Assembly (NCBI GenBank): GCA_004554705.1
Contig: SFKS01000003.1
Coordinates: 1-64,000, forward strand
DNA length: 64,000 nucleotides
Source: Clostridiales bacterium
Lineage (GTDB): Bacteria; Bacillota; Clostridia; TANB77; CAG-508
Reading direction: 5' to 3'
The position numbers and the translations under genes were made by a program. A model generated the notes under the pieces. That model did not search any database. It was not told the DNA's origin and saw only the letters and a list, made by a program, of their open reading frames with translations. This document shows, one piece after another, positions 1 through 9,194 of the stretch (position 1 is its first letter; each line of letters begins with the position of its first letter).

Positions 1-139
1 AATAAAAAATAAAAGAAATAAACTAAATACATTTTAGAATGCAATAAATAAAAAGTCAATAAATGTATAGAAAGTTTTACAAAAATTTACAAATCTTAAC
101 CAAAATATGATATACTCTAAATGAAAAGTAGGTGTTTAA

Positions 140-982
140 ATGAGAAACATAAATAAAGTTATAATCCTTGTATTAATTTTAGTAACATTGTTTAATATAC
201 GAGTATATGCACATGGTGGAAATATAACAGGATGGAATAATAAAAATTCAACCGAAATTACTGAATACAATGGAAAATATTATGGGTATCATAAACAGAA
301 TAAAGTAAGACATTATCATCAGGTAGAGTGGAATGAAGAAGAACAAAAGTGGAAAATATTAAAAACAGCAGTATATTATGATGAAAATTTTAATATTATA
401 AATACTATTGATAATTCAAATACTACAAAAATAGAAGTAAAATATAGTGAAAGTGTAGATGGAGATACTGCAAAATTTGAATTAAATGGAGAAGAAGTTG
501 TAGTAAGGTTTTTAGGAATAGATACGCCAGAAACTGTACATCCGACTAAAGGAGAGGAGCCTTATGGAAAAGAAGCAAGTAATTATACAAAACAAAAATT
601 AGAAAATGCAGATAAAATAGAGATAGAATATGATGACAATGCTTCAGAAACGGATAAATATGAAAGAGCATTAGTATGGGTTTGGGTAGACGATACTTTA
701 CTTCAAGAAGAGCTAATAAGTAATGGATTAGCTAGAACATATATGTTGCAAGATAATTATAAATATGCATGGATATTGCAAGAAAATGAAGAAAAAGCAC
801 AAGAAGAAAAAGTAGGTATATGGAGTGAAGAAGCTAAAACACAAGAAAATGTAATTGTTGAAGGAATAGAAAGTGGAGATAATATAAGAGTTTTTGGAGG
901 ATTAATAATAATTGTAATATCATTAATATTAGCAATATTATTTGGAAAGATAAAACAGAAAAACAAGAAAGAAAAAGAATAG
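140..982 (+). CDS. Secreted, membrane-anchored thermonuclease (SNase domain)
   Basis: Predicted extracellular Ca-dependent nuclease cutting DNA and RNA. Residues 1-24 form a signal peptide; residues 25-95 hold a His/Tyr-rich segment (YHKQNKVRHYHQ) resembling YHYH-type domains; residues 98-230 are a staphylococcal-nuclease domain. Every catalytic position is recognisable: Asp in VDGDT (107-109), Arg and Asp in VRFLGIDTPE (122-131) with Glu131, and Arg in KYERAL (~176). A C-terminal hydrophobic helix (~251-270) followed by a Lys-rich tail suggests anchoring outside the membrane. The start ATG follows AGTAGGTG. Similarity to the Staphylococcus enzyme is close through the core (KGEEPYGKEAS). The N-terminal module is of unknown role; the nuclease assignment is secure. 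Confidence 0.9.
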   Translation: MRNINKVIILVLILVTLFNIRVYAHGGNITGWNNKNSTEITEYNGKYYGYHKQNKVRHYHQVEWNEEEQKWKILKTAVYYDENFNIINTIDNSNTTKIEVKYSESVDGDTAKFELNGEEVVVRFLGIDTPETVHPTKGEEPYGKEASNYTKQKLENADKIEIEYDDNASETDKYERALVWVWVDDTLLQEELISNGLARTYMLQDNYKYAWILQENEEKAQEEKVGIWSEEAKTQENVIVEGIESGDNIRVFGGLIIIVISLILAILFGKIKQKNKKEKE

Positions 983-990
983 AATGGAGG

Positions 991-1315
991 ATGAATATGG
1001 CAGAAAAAAATTTCAACTCAATTATTAAGTATAATAAAAGATGGTGAAGGTGTTACTACAGAATTTAAGGAAGCAACAACAGAATTGCCTCAAAATTTAT
1101 TTGAAACTGTATGTGCATTTTTAAATAGAAATGGTGGACATATATTTTTAGGTATTTCAGATAAAGGTGAAATAATTGGTATAAGTGATGAAAAAATACA
1201 AAATATGAAAAAAGATTTTATAAGTTTATGTAAGAATTCGCAAAAAATAGAACCAACAATATATTTAAATATAAAAGAATATGAAGTTCTCGTCGGACTT
1301 ATATATTTATCTTAA
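991..1315 (+). pseudogene. Remnant of AlbA_2 (Schlafen-like) DNA-binding protein gene
   Basis: The reading frame carrying TEFKEATTELPQNLFETVCAF and NRNGGHIFLGISDKG is a classic AlbA_2 / Schlafen-type N-terminal domain, which normally heads a ~400-500 aa putative transcriptional regulator or ATP-binding protein. The likely start (ATG 991 or 997 after GGAGG) is in a different frame: an extra base in the A-run at about 1004-1010 separates them. At the other end the frame breaks again, with LYIYLKSSPRW continuing in the next frame near 1300, and then similarity stops. Only about the first 110 codons of the gene survive, so it is called a decayed fragment. Confidence 0.7.
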
Positions 1316-1404
1316 ATCAAGCCCACGATGGATACGCCTATGAATTAACATTACTACAGAATTCGACATAAAATATAATAGCAAAACACTTTGAGGTGAT
1401 AGAT

Positions 1405-2217
1405 TTGAAGATAAAAAAAGGGGATTTTGTTGCTAGAAAATCATACAAAAAGGATATCCTTTTCATTGTAGATAAAGTAATACAATTGAGTAATGGGAAA
1501 AGCTATGTAATCTTAAAAGGTGTAACAATTAGAATAGAAGCAGATGCACCAATTGAAGATGTAGAAAAAGTTGAGGAAAGTAGAGTTATAGGTGCAGAAG
1601 AAAGAATAGAAAAAACACTATTAGAAAGAATAAAAAACAATAAAACAGAACATAGAAATCACATCATAAAGACTGGCAAAATACTACATCTGGATGGAGA
1701 TAAAAGATATAGTGAAAAGTCAATAAGATATTATAAAAAAATGGGGTTAAATGCTGTAGTAAAAAATATTTCAGAAAGCAAACAACCGATAATGGTAAGA
1801 CAGCTATTAGAAACTTACAAACCAGATATTTTAGTTATCACAGGACATGATGCAATGCTTAAAAATGGAATGAATTATTCAAATATATATAACTATAGAA
1901 ACTCAAGAAATTTCATATATACAGTAAAAGAAGCAAGGAAATGGGCAAGATCTTCGAATAAACTAGTCATATTTGCAGGTGCTTGTCAAAGCTTTTTTGA
2001 GGCATTAATAGAAGCAGGTGCAGACTTTGCATCTTCTCCAGGTCGAATTTTAATAGATTTCATAGATCCACTTATTGTAGCAGAGAAAGTAGCAATAACA
2101 GATAGAAATAAATTTGTAAGTAGTTATGAAATAGCCAGAGAAATAAAAGAAGGAGAAAAAGGTATCAGTGGGATAGGTGCAATGGGAAAAAGTAATAAAT
2201 ATGTAACAAAAATGTAA
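1405..2217 (+). CDS. yabG: Sporulation-specific protease YabG
   Basis: YabG is a mother-cell protease that trims spore coat proteins late in sporulation; in some clostridia it also processes cortex-lysis proteins. The N-terminus (KIKKGDFVARKSYKKDILF) and the C-terminal block with ITGHD, FAGACQS and FASSPGR match the family along its full ~270 aa length. Start choice: a GTG at 1396 lies inside the ribosome binding site GAGGTG, so TTG at 1405, six bases downstream of that site, is preferred and gives the usual family N-terminus. veg follows 144 bp downstream, as in Bacillus subtilis, though here it has its own promoter. Confidence 0.92.
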   Translation: MKIKKGDFVARKSYKKDILFIVDKVIQLSNGKSYVILKGVTIRIEADAPIEDVEKVEESRVIGAEERIEKTLLERIKNNKTEHRNHIIKTGKILHLDGDKRYSEKSIRYYKKMGLNAVVKNISESKQPIMVRQLLETYKPDILVITGHDAMLKNGMNYSNIYNYRNSRNFIYTVKEARKWARSSNKLVIFAGACQSFFEALIEAGADFASSPGRILIDFIDPLIVAEKVAITDRNKFVSSYEIAREIKEGEKGISGIGAMGKSNKYVTKM

Positions 2218-2299
2218 TAAAAATGTAATAAAACAAAAGGAGAAGGGTACATCACTACAGCCGTAAGACAAACAAGAAAAAGACATAAAAAAACAATTT

Positions 2300-2328
2300 T
2301 TGACAATCATATTTATTGATGATATAAT
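2300..2328 (+). promoter_or_regulatory. Strong housekeeping promoter of veg
   Basis: TTGACA (2300-2305), a 17-base spacer and TATAAT (2323-2328) give a perfect sigma-A consensus 34 bp before the veg start. In B. subtilis veg is known for an exceptionally strong vegetative promoter, and this arrangement fits. Confidence 0.88.
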
Positions 2329-2361
2329 GCAATAAATTAATGGAGAGGAAGTGTAGTCAAT

Positions 2362-2643
2362 ATGATTTGCCAAACTGATATCTCTAACGTTAAAGCAGAA
2401 CTTGCAAAAAACATAGGACGAAAAGTAATAATTAAAGGAAAAAAGGAACGAAAGAAGTTCTTCGAAGAAAAAGCAATCATAAAAAATACTTATCCAGCCC
2501 ATTTTTATGTAAAAAACGAAGAAAAAGAAACAAACACAAGCTATAAATATGAAGATTTACTTACAAATGAATTACAAATTTCAATATTTGATGGAAAAGA
2601 GTATTTTCCACTAGTACCAACAATATTAAAACCAAAATTTTAA
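2362..2643 (+). CDS. veg: Veg family protein
   Basis: Small (93 aa) conserved Firmicutes protein of the Veg/DUF1021 family, implicated in Bacillus in biofilm matrix gene control and spore outgrowth; its biochemical role is unsettled. The family pattern ISNVKAELAKNIGRKVIIKG with the later TYPAHFYVK and SYKYEDLLTNELQI is clear. It sits directly after yabG, the same order as in Bacillus, and is bounded by its own consensus promoter and a terminator. Confidence 0.9.
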   Translation: MICQTDISNVKAELAKNIGRKVIIKGKKERKKFFEEKAIIKNTYPAHFYVKNEEKETNTSYKYEDLLTNELQISIFDGKEYFPLVPTILKPKF

Positions 2644-2671
2644 AAAATTCCTAGTTTTAGGAATTTTTTTT
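2644..2671 (+). terminator. Rho-independent terminator of veg
   Basis: The stem AAATTCCTA / TAGGAATTT with a GTTT loop is followed by a run of T, directly after the veg stop codon. Confidence 0.88.
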
Positions 2672-2675
2672 GTAT

Positions 2676-2702
2676 CCCTTAATATAATATAATAATTAAG
2701 GG
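2676..2702 (+). promoter_or_regulatory. Hairpin overlapping the sipL-like -10 region and RBS
   Basis: CCCTTAAT (2676-2683) pairs perfectly with ATTAAGGG (2695-2702). The right arm runs into the AAGGGAGGG ribosome binding site of the next gene, and TATAAT-like sequence fills the loop. It could act as an operator or mask the ribosome binding site; which of these applies is inference. Confidence 0.45.
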
Positions 2703-2712
2703 AGGGAATTAT

Positions 2713-4248
2713 ATGGTAGTAGAAACAGCCAAAAATCAAATTATCTTAAATCAAATAGTAGGACAAAAGAAGGAAAATAGGCAAGTTGAAGCTGATGTTA
2801 TTGTAAATGATATTAAACCAGATGTGCTAAATGTTATAACTACAAACGGGGTAGTTAACATTTATAAAAAAGAGGTAATGGAGGGCAAAATAAGAGTAGA
2901 TGGAACTATTAGTACTTATATAGTATATATAGCAGATGATGAACAAGCTCAAGTAAGAAGTTTAAACACAAGCTTAGATTTTACACAAATTATAGATATG
3001 GAAAATGCAAAAGAAGGTATGGATGCACAGGTAAAAGTTGCAGTAAAAAGCTTTGATACACGAATGATGAACGGAAGAAAACTGAATGTAAAAGCAAATC
3101 TAGAAATATCTGCAAATATATCTTCTAATGAAAGTTTTGAGATAGTAACAGGAATAGAAAATTTAAATAACATACAATTGCTTAACAACAGACAAAAAAT
3201 AACCTCTTTAATAGGTAATGGAACCAATAAAACAGTAGCAAAAGACACAATAGCAATAGATACAGCAGATGATTTAGTAGAAATTATGAAGGTTAATTTT
3301 AAAATAGTTGATGAAGAAACAAAAATAAGCTATAACAAAGTATTATCAAAAGCAGATGCAATGATAGAGATTATGTATTTAACAGAAGACAATAGAATAA
3401 ACAAAGTGACAACAAAAATTCCTATAATGGGATTTGTGGACATTCAGAATGTAGCAGAAAATTCAGAATGTGAAGTACAAAATAACTTAGTCAATTTAGT
3501 TGTAAAACCAAATAGTCGAGAAGAACATTCAATATCAATAGAAGCGGAAATAGAAATAGTATGCTTTGCTTATGAAACAAAAGAAATTGATATAATTGAA
3601 GACTTATATAGCATAACAAAAGATATAAGTTTTACCAAAACAGAAATAAATGCAGTTACAGAAAGAAACAGAATTGATGATATATATACATTACAAGAGA
3701 ATATTAGAATGCCAGAATTAGAAGGCAATGTTTTAGATATTCAAATTAATCCATCTATAACTAATACGCAAGTAAGAAATAGTAAAATTATTTACGAGGG
3801 CAACTTAAACTTAGAAATACTATTTGAACAGAATAATGGAATAAACTTAAGAACTGTAGACTTACCATTTAATTTTGATGTGTCTTCAAACAAAATAGAA
3901 GAAAAATCTAGTATAGAAACAATGCTAGAGATAAAACAAAATGATTTTATTGTAAAGGACGGAACAATAGGTATTACAATAGGTATAAAATTTAATATAT
4001 CTGAACAAAAAAATAAAGTGCTAAACATGATAAAAGAGGTTAATATGGAGGAAGAAACAAACTGCAATACTTATAGTATGGTAATATATTTTGTAAAGCC
4101 AAATGATACACTTTGGAAAATAGCGAAAATGTTTAAAAGCACAATAGAGGATATAGTTAAAATAAATAATATAGAAGATGTAAACAAAATAAAAATAGGA
4201 CAGCAGTTGTATATACCAAGATTTTGTAGGAATAAAACAATAGTATAA
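2713..4248 (+). CDS. sipL: SPOCS-domain (DUF3794) + LysM spore coat protein, SipL-like
   Basis: The 511-residue protein has repeated beta-rich DUF3794/SPOCS segments over roughly residues 1-440 and ends in a LysM domain (~458-503; KPNDTLWKIAKMF, KIKIGQQLYIP). In Clostridioides difficile SipL has this layout and links the basement-layer ATPase SpoIVA to the coat; it is the functional counterpart of Bacillus SpoVID. The ATG follows AAGGGAGGG with good spacing. The neighbouring yunB is also a sporulation gene, which supports a mother-cell role. Other DUF3794 proteins exist, so the exact orthology is inferred from the domain order. Confidence 0.8.
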   Translation: MVVETAKNQIILNQIVGQKKENRQVEADVIVNDIKPDVLNVITTNGVVNIYKKEVMEGKIRVDGTISTYIVYIADDEQAQVRSLNTSLDFTQIIDMENAKEGMDAQVKVAVKSFDTRMMNGRKLNVKANLEISANISSNESFEIVTGIENLNNIQLLNNRQKITSLIGNGTNKTVAKDTIAIDTADDLVEIMKVNFKIVDEETKISYNKVLSKADAMIEIMYLTEDNRINKVTTKIPIMGFVDIQNVAENSECEVQNNLVNLVVKPNSREEHSISIEAEIEIVCFAYETKEIDIIEDLYSITKDISFTKTEINAVTERNRIDDIYTLQENIRMPELEGNVLDIQINPSITNTQVRNSKIIYEGNLNLEILFEQNNGINLRTVDLPFNFDVSSNKIEEKSSIETMLEIKQNDFIVKDGTIGITIGIKFNISEQKNKVLNMIKEVNMEEETNCNTYSMVIYFVKPNDTLWKIAKMFKSTIEDIVKINNIEDVNKIKIGQQLYIPRFCRNKTIV

Positions 4249-4249
4249 A

Positions 4250-4931
4250 ATGGATAAAATATATTCACGACATAAAATAAGGCTACCAGAAATAAAAAAA
4301 ACAAATTTTAATAATAAAAAAATTAAAATACGAAAAATATATTTTATGATGCTAATTCTAAGCATAACAATAATAACACGGATATAAAACATTAAAGTCA
4401 GTTGATCCAATATTTGAAGAACTATGCATATCAAAAGCCAAACAAATAGCAATAGACATAAGTAACCGTGAAGTTGGAGATGCATTAGAACACTATGATT
4501 ATAAAAACATCGTAAAATTAATAAAAAGTGAAGATGAAAAAAACAGTATACTAAAAACAGATATTGTTATGATAAACAGAATGACATCAGATATAGCAAA
4601 TGAAATACAAAATGAACTTAACAAATTAGAAAATCAAATTATAGAAATTCCAATAGGTGCATTAACTGGAAACAGATATTTAACCGCATTAGGACCAAAA
4701 GTGAAAATAAAAATAATATCAATAGGAGACGTAACATCGAATATTGAGACAGAATTTAAATCAGCCGGAATAAACCAAACCATATATAGAATATACTTAA
4801 CTTTAGGATGTAATATCTCAATACTTACATCATATAAAACAATAAATCAAACTATATATAGTCAGGTTTTACTAGTAGAAACTGTACTTGTAGGAGAAGT
4901 ACCAGAAACGTATTTACAATTAGAAAAATAG
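4250..4931 (+). pseudogene. yunB: yunB sporulation gene with a single-base frameshift
   Basis: YunB is a sigma-E-controlled sporulation protein. Here the N-terminal part (M4250; basic start, then the hydrophobic segment YFMMLILSITIIT) stops at a TAA near 4386. The rest (YKTLKSVDPIFEELC onward, including NREVGDALEHYDYKN and LTGNRYLTALGPKV) continues in the +1 frame to 4931. The span of 682 bases is 227 codons plus one base, close to the ~230-250 aa normal for YunB, and both parts look undamaged. One extra base around 4378-4385 explains the break. It may be a recent mutation or a sequencing error; the C-terminal 120 codons alone form an open frame from ATG 4569. Confidence 0.82.
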
Positions 4932-4960
4932 GGGACATTTTAATAAAAATGTTCTCTTTT
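4931..4960 (+). terminator. Terminator overlapping the yunB stop
   Basis: GGACATTT and AAATGTTC pair (one G-U) around a TAATAA loop, followed by TCTTTTCT. It separates the sporulation genes from the next promoter. Confidence 0.75.
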
Positions 4961-4963
4961 CTA

Positions 4964-4992
4964 TTGACCAAAAGTGTGGAAAAATGTATAAT
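4964..4992 (+). promoter_or_regulatory. Sigma-A-type promoter
   Basis: TTGACC (4964-4969), a 17-base spacer and TATAAT (4987-4992) lie 30 bp before the start of the lipoprotein gene and immediately after a terminator. Confidence 0.85.
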
Positions 4993-5021
4993 AATAATAG
5001 ATTAATTATAGGAGGGAACAT

Positions 5022-6041
5022 ATGAAGGAAAAAATAATGAAAATAATATTAAACAAAAACTTATGCCTTAAAATATTAGCAGGAATAATCATAATTATTG
5101 CCATATTGGTTGTAACTTCATGCGTTAAAAAGACTGAATATGGAAACTCAAATGGAAATAATAATAACTTAGGACTAGCAGTAGAAAAGGGAAAATGGAT
5201 ATATTATATAGACATGGATGATAATGAACCTGTTGGAATTGCTAAAGTTAAAAACAATGGAAAAAAGACAGAAAAGGTAATAGATGGAAATATTTATGGA
5301 TTAAATATCATAGACAATTATATTTATTGTGTAGAATATGATGAAGATGATTCACAATATAATTTAATAAAAGTAAAAACCAATGGAAAAAATAAGGAAA
5401 TACTAGCAAGAAATATAGATGAAAGTCCAATTATGGCAGTAAACAAGTGGATTTATTATCAAAAGAATAGGGCTTTATATAGAGTCAGAACAAATGGAAC
5501 AAATAGAGAAAATGTATCGAATAAAAACATATCATATTATCATATAGATAATGATTGGATATATTACATATATAAGAGGGAAGGCTCACAATATATAGCA
5601 AAAATGAAAATAGATGGCGAAAAATCTGAAAAGATTTCTAAAGCAGAAGACAATATGACATATGAATCTTTATATGTAAAGGGTGGAAAAGTATATTTTA
5701 TTGTAGCAAAACAAAATGAAAACTATGATTCTACATATTACTTATATAAGATGAACAAAAAAGGAAGTAACAAGGAACAAATATGTAAAATAGATGCAAA
5801 CTGTATATACTTTAATATGCAAGAAAATGCAATTTATTATACAATCACAGAAGACTATAATGAATACACAATAAAATATATTAAATATAATGGAACAGGC
5901 AAAACAATAATAAAAGAGACCAAAGCATCATCATACATTAACATAACAAAAGATTGGATATTCTCTATAGGTGTAGATTCAAACTTAGATAGTGTAACAA
6001 CAATGATAAGTATTAAAGGAGACAAAGAAAAAGAATTGTAA
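5022..6041 (+). CDS. Lipoprotein with DUF5050-like beta-propeller repeats
   Basis: The N-terminus is a lipoprotein signal: basic residues, a hydrophobic stretch (ILAGIIIIIAILVV) and a lipobox VTSC with Cys35 as the lipidated residue, followed by an Asn/Gly-rich linker. The rest consists of short repeats with the pattern W-I-Y-Y (KGKWIYYIDM, VNKWIYYQKN, DNDWIYYIYK, TKDWIFSI), each followed by polar strands. This is the signature of the DUF5050 / LRP1-like propeller family common in clostridia. It probably sits outside the membrane; its ligand is unknown. It is co-transcribed with the nucleoside kinase (14-bp gap). Confidence 0.75.
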   Translation: MKEKIMKIILNKNLCLKILAGIIIIIAILVVTSCVKKTEYGNSNGNNNNLGLAVEKGKWIYYIDMDDNEPVGIAKVKNNGKKTEKVIDGNIYGLNIIDNYIYCVEYDEDDSQYNLIKVKTNGKNKEILARNIDESPIMAVNKWIYYQKNRALYRVRTNGTNRENVSNKNISYYHIDNDWIYYIYKREGSQYIAKMKIDGEKSEKISKAEDNMTYESLYVKGGKVYFIVAKQNENYDSTYYLYKMNKKGSNKEQICKIDANCIYFNMQENAIYYTITEDYNEYTIKYIKYNGTGKTIIKETKASSYINITKDWIFSIGVDSNLDSVTTMISIKGDKEKEL

Positions 6042-6055
6042 GTAGGTGACTAAAG

Positions 6056-7696
6056 ATGCAAATAATATATAAAGACATCGCAATAGATGTGAAAAATGGA
6101 ACGACAGTTAATCAATTATTACATGAAGAAATACAAAAAGCAAAATGTAAGATTATTGCTTGCAAATTTAATAATGAAATAAAAAGTTTAAACTATTGTA
6201 TAAATACAAGTGGAAAATTAGAATTGATAGATTTAAAGCATAAAGATGGTATGAGAATTTATAGAAGAGGGCTTGTATATATTATAAGCAAAGCCTTCAG
6301 TGAAGTCTATCCAGGTGCACTTATGACTATTAATTACCAATTATCAAATGCTATGTTCTGTACAGTAGACAACCTAAATATAACAAATGAAGTATTAAAA
6401 AATGTTAATAAAAGAGTTAAAGAAATAATACAAAGTGACTTGCCAATAGAAAAGAAATTCATGACAAAAGAAGAAGCTATTGAATTTTACAAACGAGAAA
6501 AAACTCTAAAAGGCAGATTACAATTAGATTTGGAACAAAAAAAAGAAGTGACTTTATATTACTGCGAAGATTATTATAATTATTTTTATGGAGTTTTGCC
6601 AATAACAACGGGCTTTGTAGAGGCCTATGAAATAACAAAATATCATAATGGATTTTTAATAAGATATCCAAACAAAGAAAACCCCTATAGCTTAGCAAAA
6701 TTTGAAGATACGCCTAAATTATTTGCTACACTTGAAGAATATGAAAAGGTACACAATGTATTAAATATAAATACACTTTATAAATTAAATAAAATTATCA
6801 AAGAAGGAAAAATAGAGGAATATATATTACTTGACGAAGCCTTGCATGAGAAAAAAATTAGTACAATTGCAGATAATATCGCACATAATAAAAACTTTAA
6901 GTTAATAGCGATAGCAGGTCCCTCATCTTCAGGGAAAACAACTTTTGCTAAAAGACTGGAACTTCAATTAAAATTAAATGGATTAAAACCTGTAACAATA
7001 TCAGTAGACAATTATTTCGTAGAAAGAGAGAATACTCCATTAGACGAGGATGGAAAATATGATTTTGAGAGTATAGAAGCAATTGATACAAAACTATTAA
7101 ATGATGATTTAGTAAAACTGTTAAATGGAGAAGAAATAGATGCACCAACATTCAATTTTCATACCGGACACAAAGAATATAGAGGAAAAAAAATGAGGCT
7201 AGAACCGGATGAAATACTAATAATGGAGGGAATACACTGCCTAAATGATAAACTAACATATTTAATTCCAAAAAAACAAAAATATATAATATATATTAGT
7301 GCATTAACAGTACTAAATATAGACTATTATAACAGAATATCAACAACAGATACTAGGCTCATTAGAAGAATAGTAAGAGATTATCAATTTAGAGGATATA
7401 ATGCAATACATACACTAGAAATGTGGCCATCAGTCAATAGAGGAGAATTTGACAATATATTTAAATATCAAGAGGAAGCAGATGTGATGTTTAATTCATC
7501 ACTAATATATGAATTAAGCGTATTAAAGAAATATGCAATTCCATTATTAAAAGAAATAAACATTACATCTCCACTATATTCAGAAGCAAAAAGATTAATA
7601 TCAATGCTTTCATATTTTGAAGATATTCCAGATGAAGCAGTACCAACACATTCATTACTAAGAGAATTCATCGGAGGAAGTATATTTAAAGAGTAA
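6056..7696 (+). CDS. Uridine-kinase-like nucleoside kinase with TGS/ThrRS-like N-terminus
   Basis: The C-terminal half is a P-loop kinase of the uridine kinase/phosphoribulokinase family: Walker A GPSSSGKT (288-295), followed by SVDNYF and LIMEGIH. The first ~65 residues look like a TGS domain and residues ~65-250 like the second N-terminal domain of threonyl-tRNA synthetase, but the editing HxxxH is absent (RRGLVYIISKAF in its place). This three-part architecture is typical of the 'nucleoside kinase' family in clostridia at ~550 aa. The natural substrate is uncertain; phosphorylation of a nucleoside is inferred from the kinase domain. Confidence 0.85.
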   Translation: MQIIYKDIAIDVKNGTTVNQLLHEEIQKAKCKIIACKFNNEIKSLNYCINTSGKLELIDLKHKDGMRIYRRGLVYIISKAFSEVYPGALMTINYQLSNAMFCTVDNLNITNEVLKNVNKRVKEIIQSDLPIEKKFMTKEEAIEFYKREKTLKGRLQLDLEQKKEVTLYYCEDYYNYFYGVLPITTGFVEAYEITKYHNGFLIRYPNKENPYSLAKFEDTPKLFATLEEYEKVHNVLNINTLYKLNKIIKEGKIEEYILLDEALHEKKISTIADNIAHNKNFKLIAIAGPSSSGKTTFAKRLELQLKLNGLKPVTISVDNYFVERENTPLDEDGKYDFESIEAIDTKLLNDDLVKLLNGEEIDAPTFNFHTGHKEYRGKKMRLEPDEILIMEGIHCLNDKLTYLIPKKQKYIIYISALTVLNIDYYNRISTTDTRLIRRIVRDYQFRGYNAIHTLEMWPSVNRGEFDNIFKYQEEADVMFNSSLIYELSVLKKYAIPLLKEINITSPLYSEAKRLISMLSYFEDIPDEAVPTHSLLREFIGGSIFKE

Positions 7697-7739
7697 TGCG
7701 ATGGTAGTGTTAATTATCAATAGTGTTTAGGAGAAATGA

Positions 7740-8060
7740 ATGGAAAGATTATTTACAGAAATTGATGAAGAATTTGTGTGTGAGCATTGCAAACACACTG
7801 TGCCAAAGCTTGGATATTCTTGTAGAAATCATTGTAATAAATGTTTGTACTCAAAACATGTAGATATTAATCCAGGCGATAGGGCTGAAGAATGCCATGG
7901 ACTTTTAGAGCCTATAAGAGTTGAAATTAGCTCTAAAAAGGGGTATGTTATTGTTTACAAGTGTCAAAAATGCGGTGCTATCAGAAAAAATAAAGCTGCA
8001 AAAGATGATAACATGGATATAATAATTAAACTAAGTGCAAATGGAGAAATATGTGATTAA
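7740..8060 (+). CDS. RNHCP domain protein
   Basis: A 106-aa zinc-finger-like protein with two Cys-rich clusters: CEHCKHTV...CRNHCNKCLYSKHVD, then PGDRAEECHG, and a C-terminal CQKCG. This is the RNHCP family, named after that motif (here RNHCN). It is widespread in Firmicutes and of unknown function; a nucleic-acid-binding role is only a guess. It is convergent with htpX, with a long inverted repeat between them. Confidence 0.85.
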   Translation: MERLFTEIDEEFVCEHCKHTVPKLGYSCRNHCNKCLYSKHVDINPGDRAEECHGLLEPIRVEISSKKGYVIVYKCQKCGAIRKNKAAKDDNMDIIIKLSANGEICD

Positions 8061-8061
8061 G

Positions 8062-8182
8062 TATAAATGAACTCCTTTGTTATAATTATTTCTAACTTGT
8101 GTTTTCTAACCGATTCTGAAGTGTTAAAAAACGTTATGGTTGAGCTTGTTTTAAATAATTATAACAAAGGAGTTCATTTATA
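8062..8182. repeat. 121-bp element with perfect 30-bp terminal inverted repeats
   Basis: The segment 8062-8091 (TATAAATGAACTCCTTTGTT...) is the exact reverse complement of 8153-8182, with 61 bp between. It fills the space between two convergent genes and ends 10 bp from the htpX stop. It could be a miniature inverted-repeat element or an oversized bidirectional terminator. No target-site duplication is visible. Confidence 0.8.
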
Positions 8183-8191
8183 TTATATAAA

Positions 8192-9091
8192 CTATTGTAT
8201 TTTTTGCAATGCTTCAATTCTATCATTAATGCTTGGGTGTGTATCAAATAACCCAGCTTTTTTTCTGGCATTTTTCTTATTTTTAAAAGGGCTTACAATA
8301 AACAAATTAGCTGTTGCATTGTTTGCTGTTTTAAGTTCATTTGGATCACTATCTAATTTTTGCAAAGCAGAAATTAAACCTTGAGGATTTCTCGTAATTT
8401 CAGCTGCTGTGCTATCAGCTAAAAATTCTCTTCTTCTTGAAAGAGCCATTTGCATAATCTTGCCAAGAACAGGAGAAATAATTAAAAGAACTAATCCAAT
8501 AATCATTAAAACTATATTGCCTTTATTATCATCATCTTTGCTTCTACTTCCCCTCCAAAATAAAGAACGAGAAAACAAATCAGAAATCATAACTAAAAAA
8601 CCAACCATTACAGTAACAACAGAAGTAAGTAAAATATCATAATTTTTAATATGCCCCATTTCGTGAGCGATAACTCCTTCTAATTCATAATATTCTAATT
8701 TTTCCAAAAGACCTGTTGTAACACAAATGATGGAGTGATTAGGATTACGACCAGTAGCAAAAGCATTAGGCTGAAGATCATCTACAACATAAAGCTTGGG
8801 TCTATAAGAAAGACCAGAAGAAATCATAAGGGCATCCAAAACATGTACAAGTTTTCTATCTTCTTCTAATGTTGCAGGTCTTGCCTTTGTAACAGCAAGA
8901 ATAATTTTATCACTATTATAGTACGAAGCAAAAGTGGTTAAAATTGAAAATATCATAGCAATGGCTATAGCAATAGGACCAGTAAAATTTAAAGCCATTG
9001 CAAGATAATAAACAATTAATGTAATCATAAGAATAAATCCAAAAACAATAAAACCTGATTTTATTTTATTCTTTTTAATATCCTCAAACAT
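8192..9091 (-). CDS. htpX: Membrane zinc metalloprotease HtpX (M48)
   Basis: HtpX is a membrane protease that degrades misfolded membrane proteins. Two N-terminal transmembrane segments (~residues 12-50) are followed by YELEGVIAHEMGHIKNYD, which contains the zinc site HEMGH, then two more hydrophobic segments and the third ligand region RRREFLADSTAAE. Length (299 aa) is normal. Start choice: a GTG at 9100 lies within the ribosome binding site AGGTGA, so ATG at 9091, five bases after it, is preferred (MFEDIKKNKI). It is transcribed divergently from rsmA. Confidence 0.93.
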   Translation of the reverse strand: MFEDIKKNKIKSGFIVFGFILMITLIVYYLAMALNFTGPIAIAIAMIFSILTTFASYYNSDKIILAVTKARPATLEEDRKLVHVLDALMISSGLSYRPKLYVVDDLQPNAFATGRNPNHSIICVTTGLLEKLEYYELEGVIAHEMGHIKNYDILLTSVVTVMVGFLVMISDLFSRSLFWRGSRSKDDDNKGNIVLMIIGLVLLIISPVLGKIMQMALSRRREFLADSTAAEITRNPQGLISALQKLDSDPNELKTANNATANLFIVSPFKNKKNARKKAGLFDTHPSINDRIEALQKIQ

Positions 9092-9194
9092 AAAAATCAC
9101 CTAAAAAAATTATAACATAATAAAACTTAATTTACAATTAAACTTTACTTTTTAAATATAATAATATAAAATATATGTGAAAAGAGGAAAAAAC

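Noticed and set aside
4021..4485. 154-codon open frame on the minus strand
   Set aside because: It is a shadow of the sipL-like gene and yunB; composition is Leu/Ile/Tyr-rich, as expected from the reverse of A-rich coding DNA, with no ribosome binding site.
8067..8384. 105-codon plus-strand frame
   Set aside because: It starts in the inverted repeat and runs through htpX in reverse; no family similarity.
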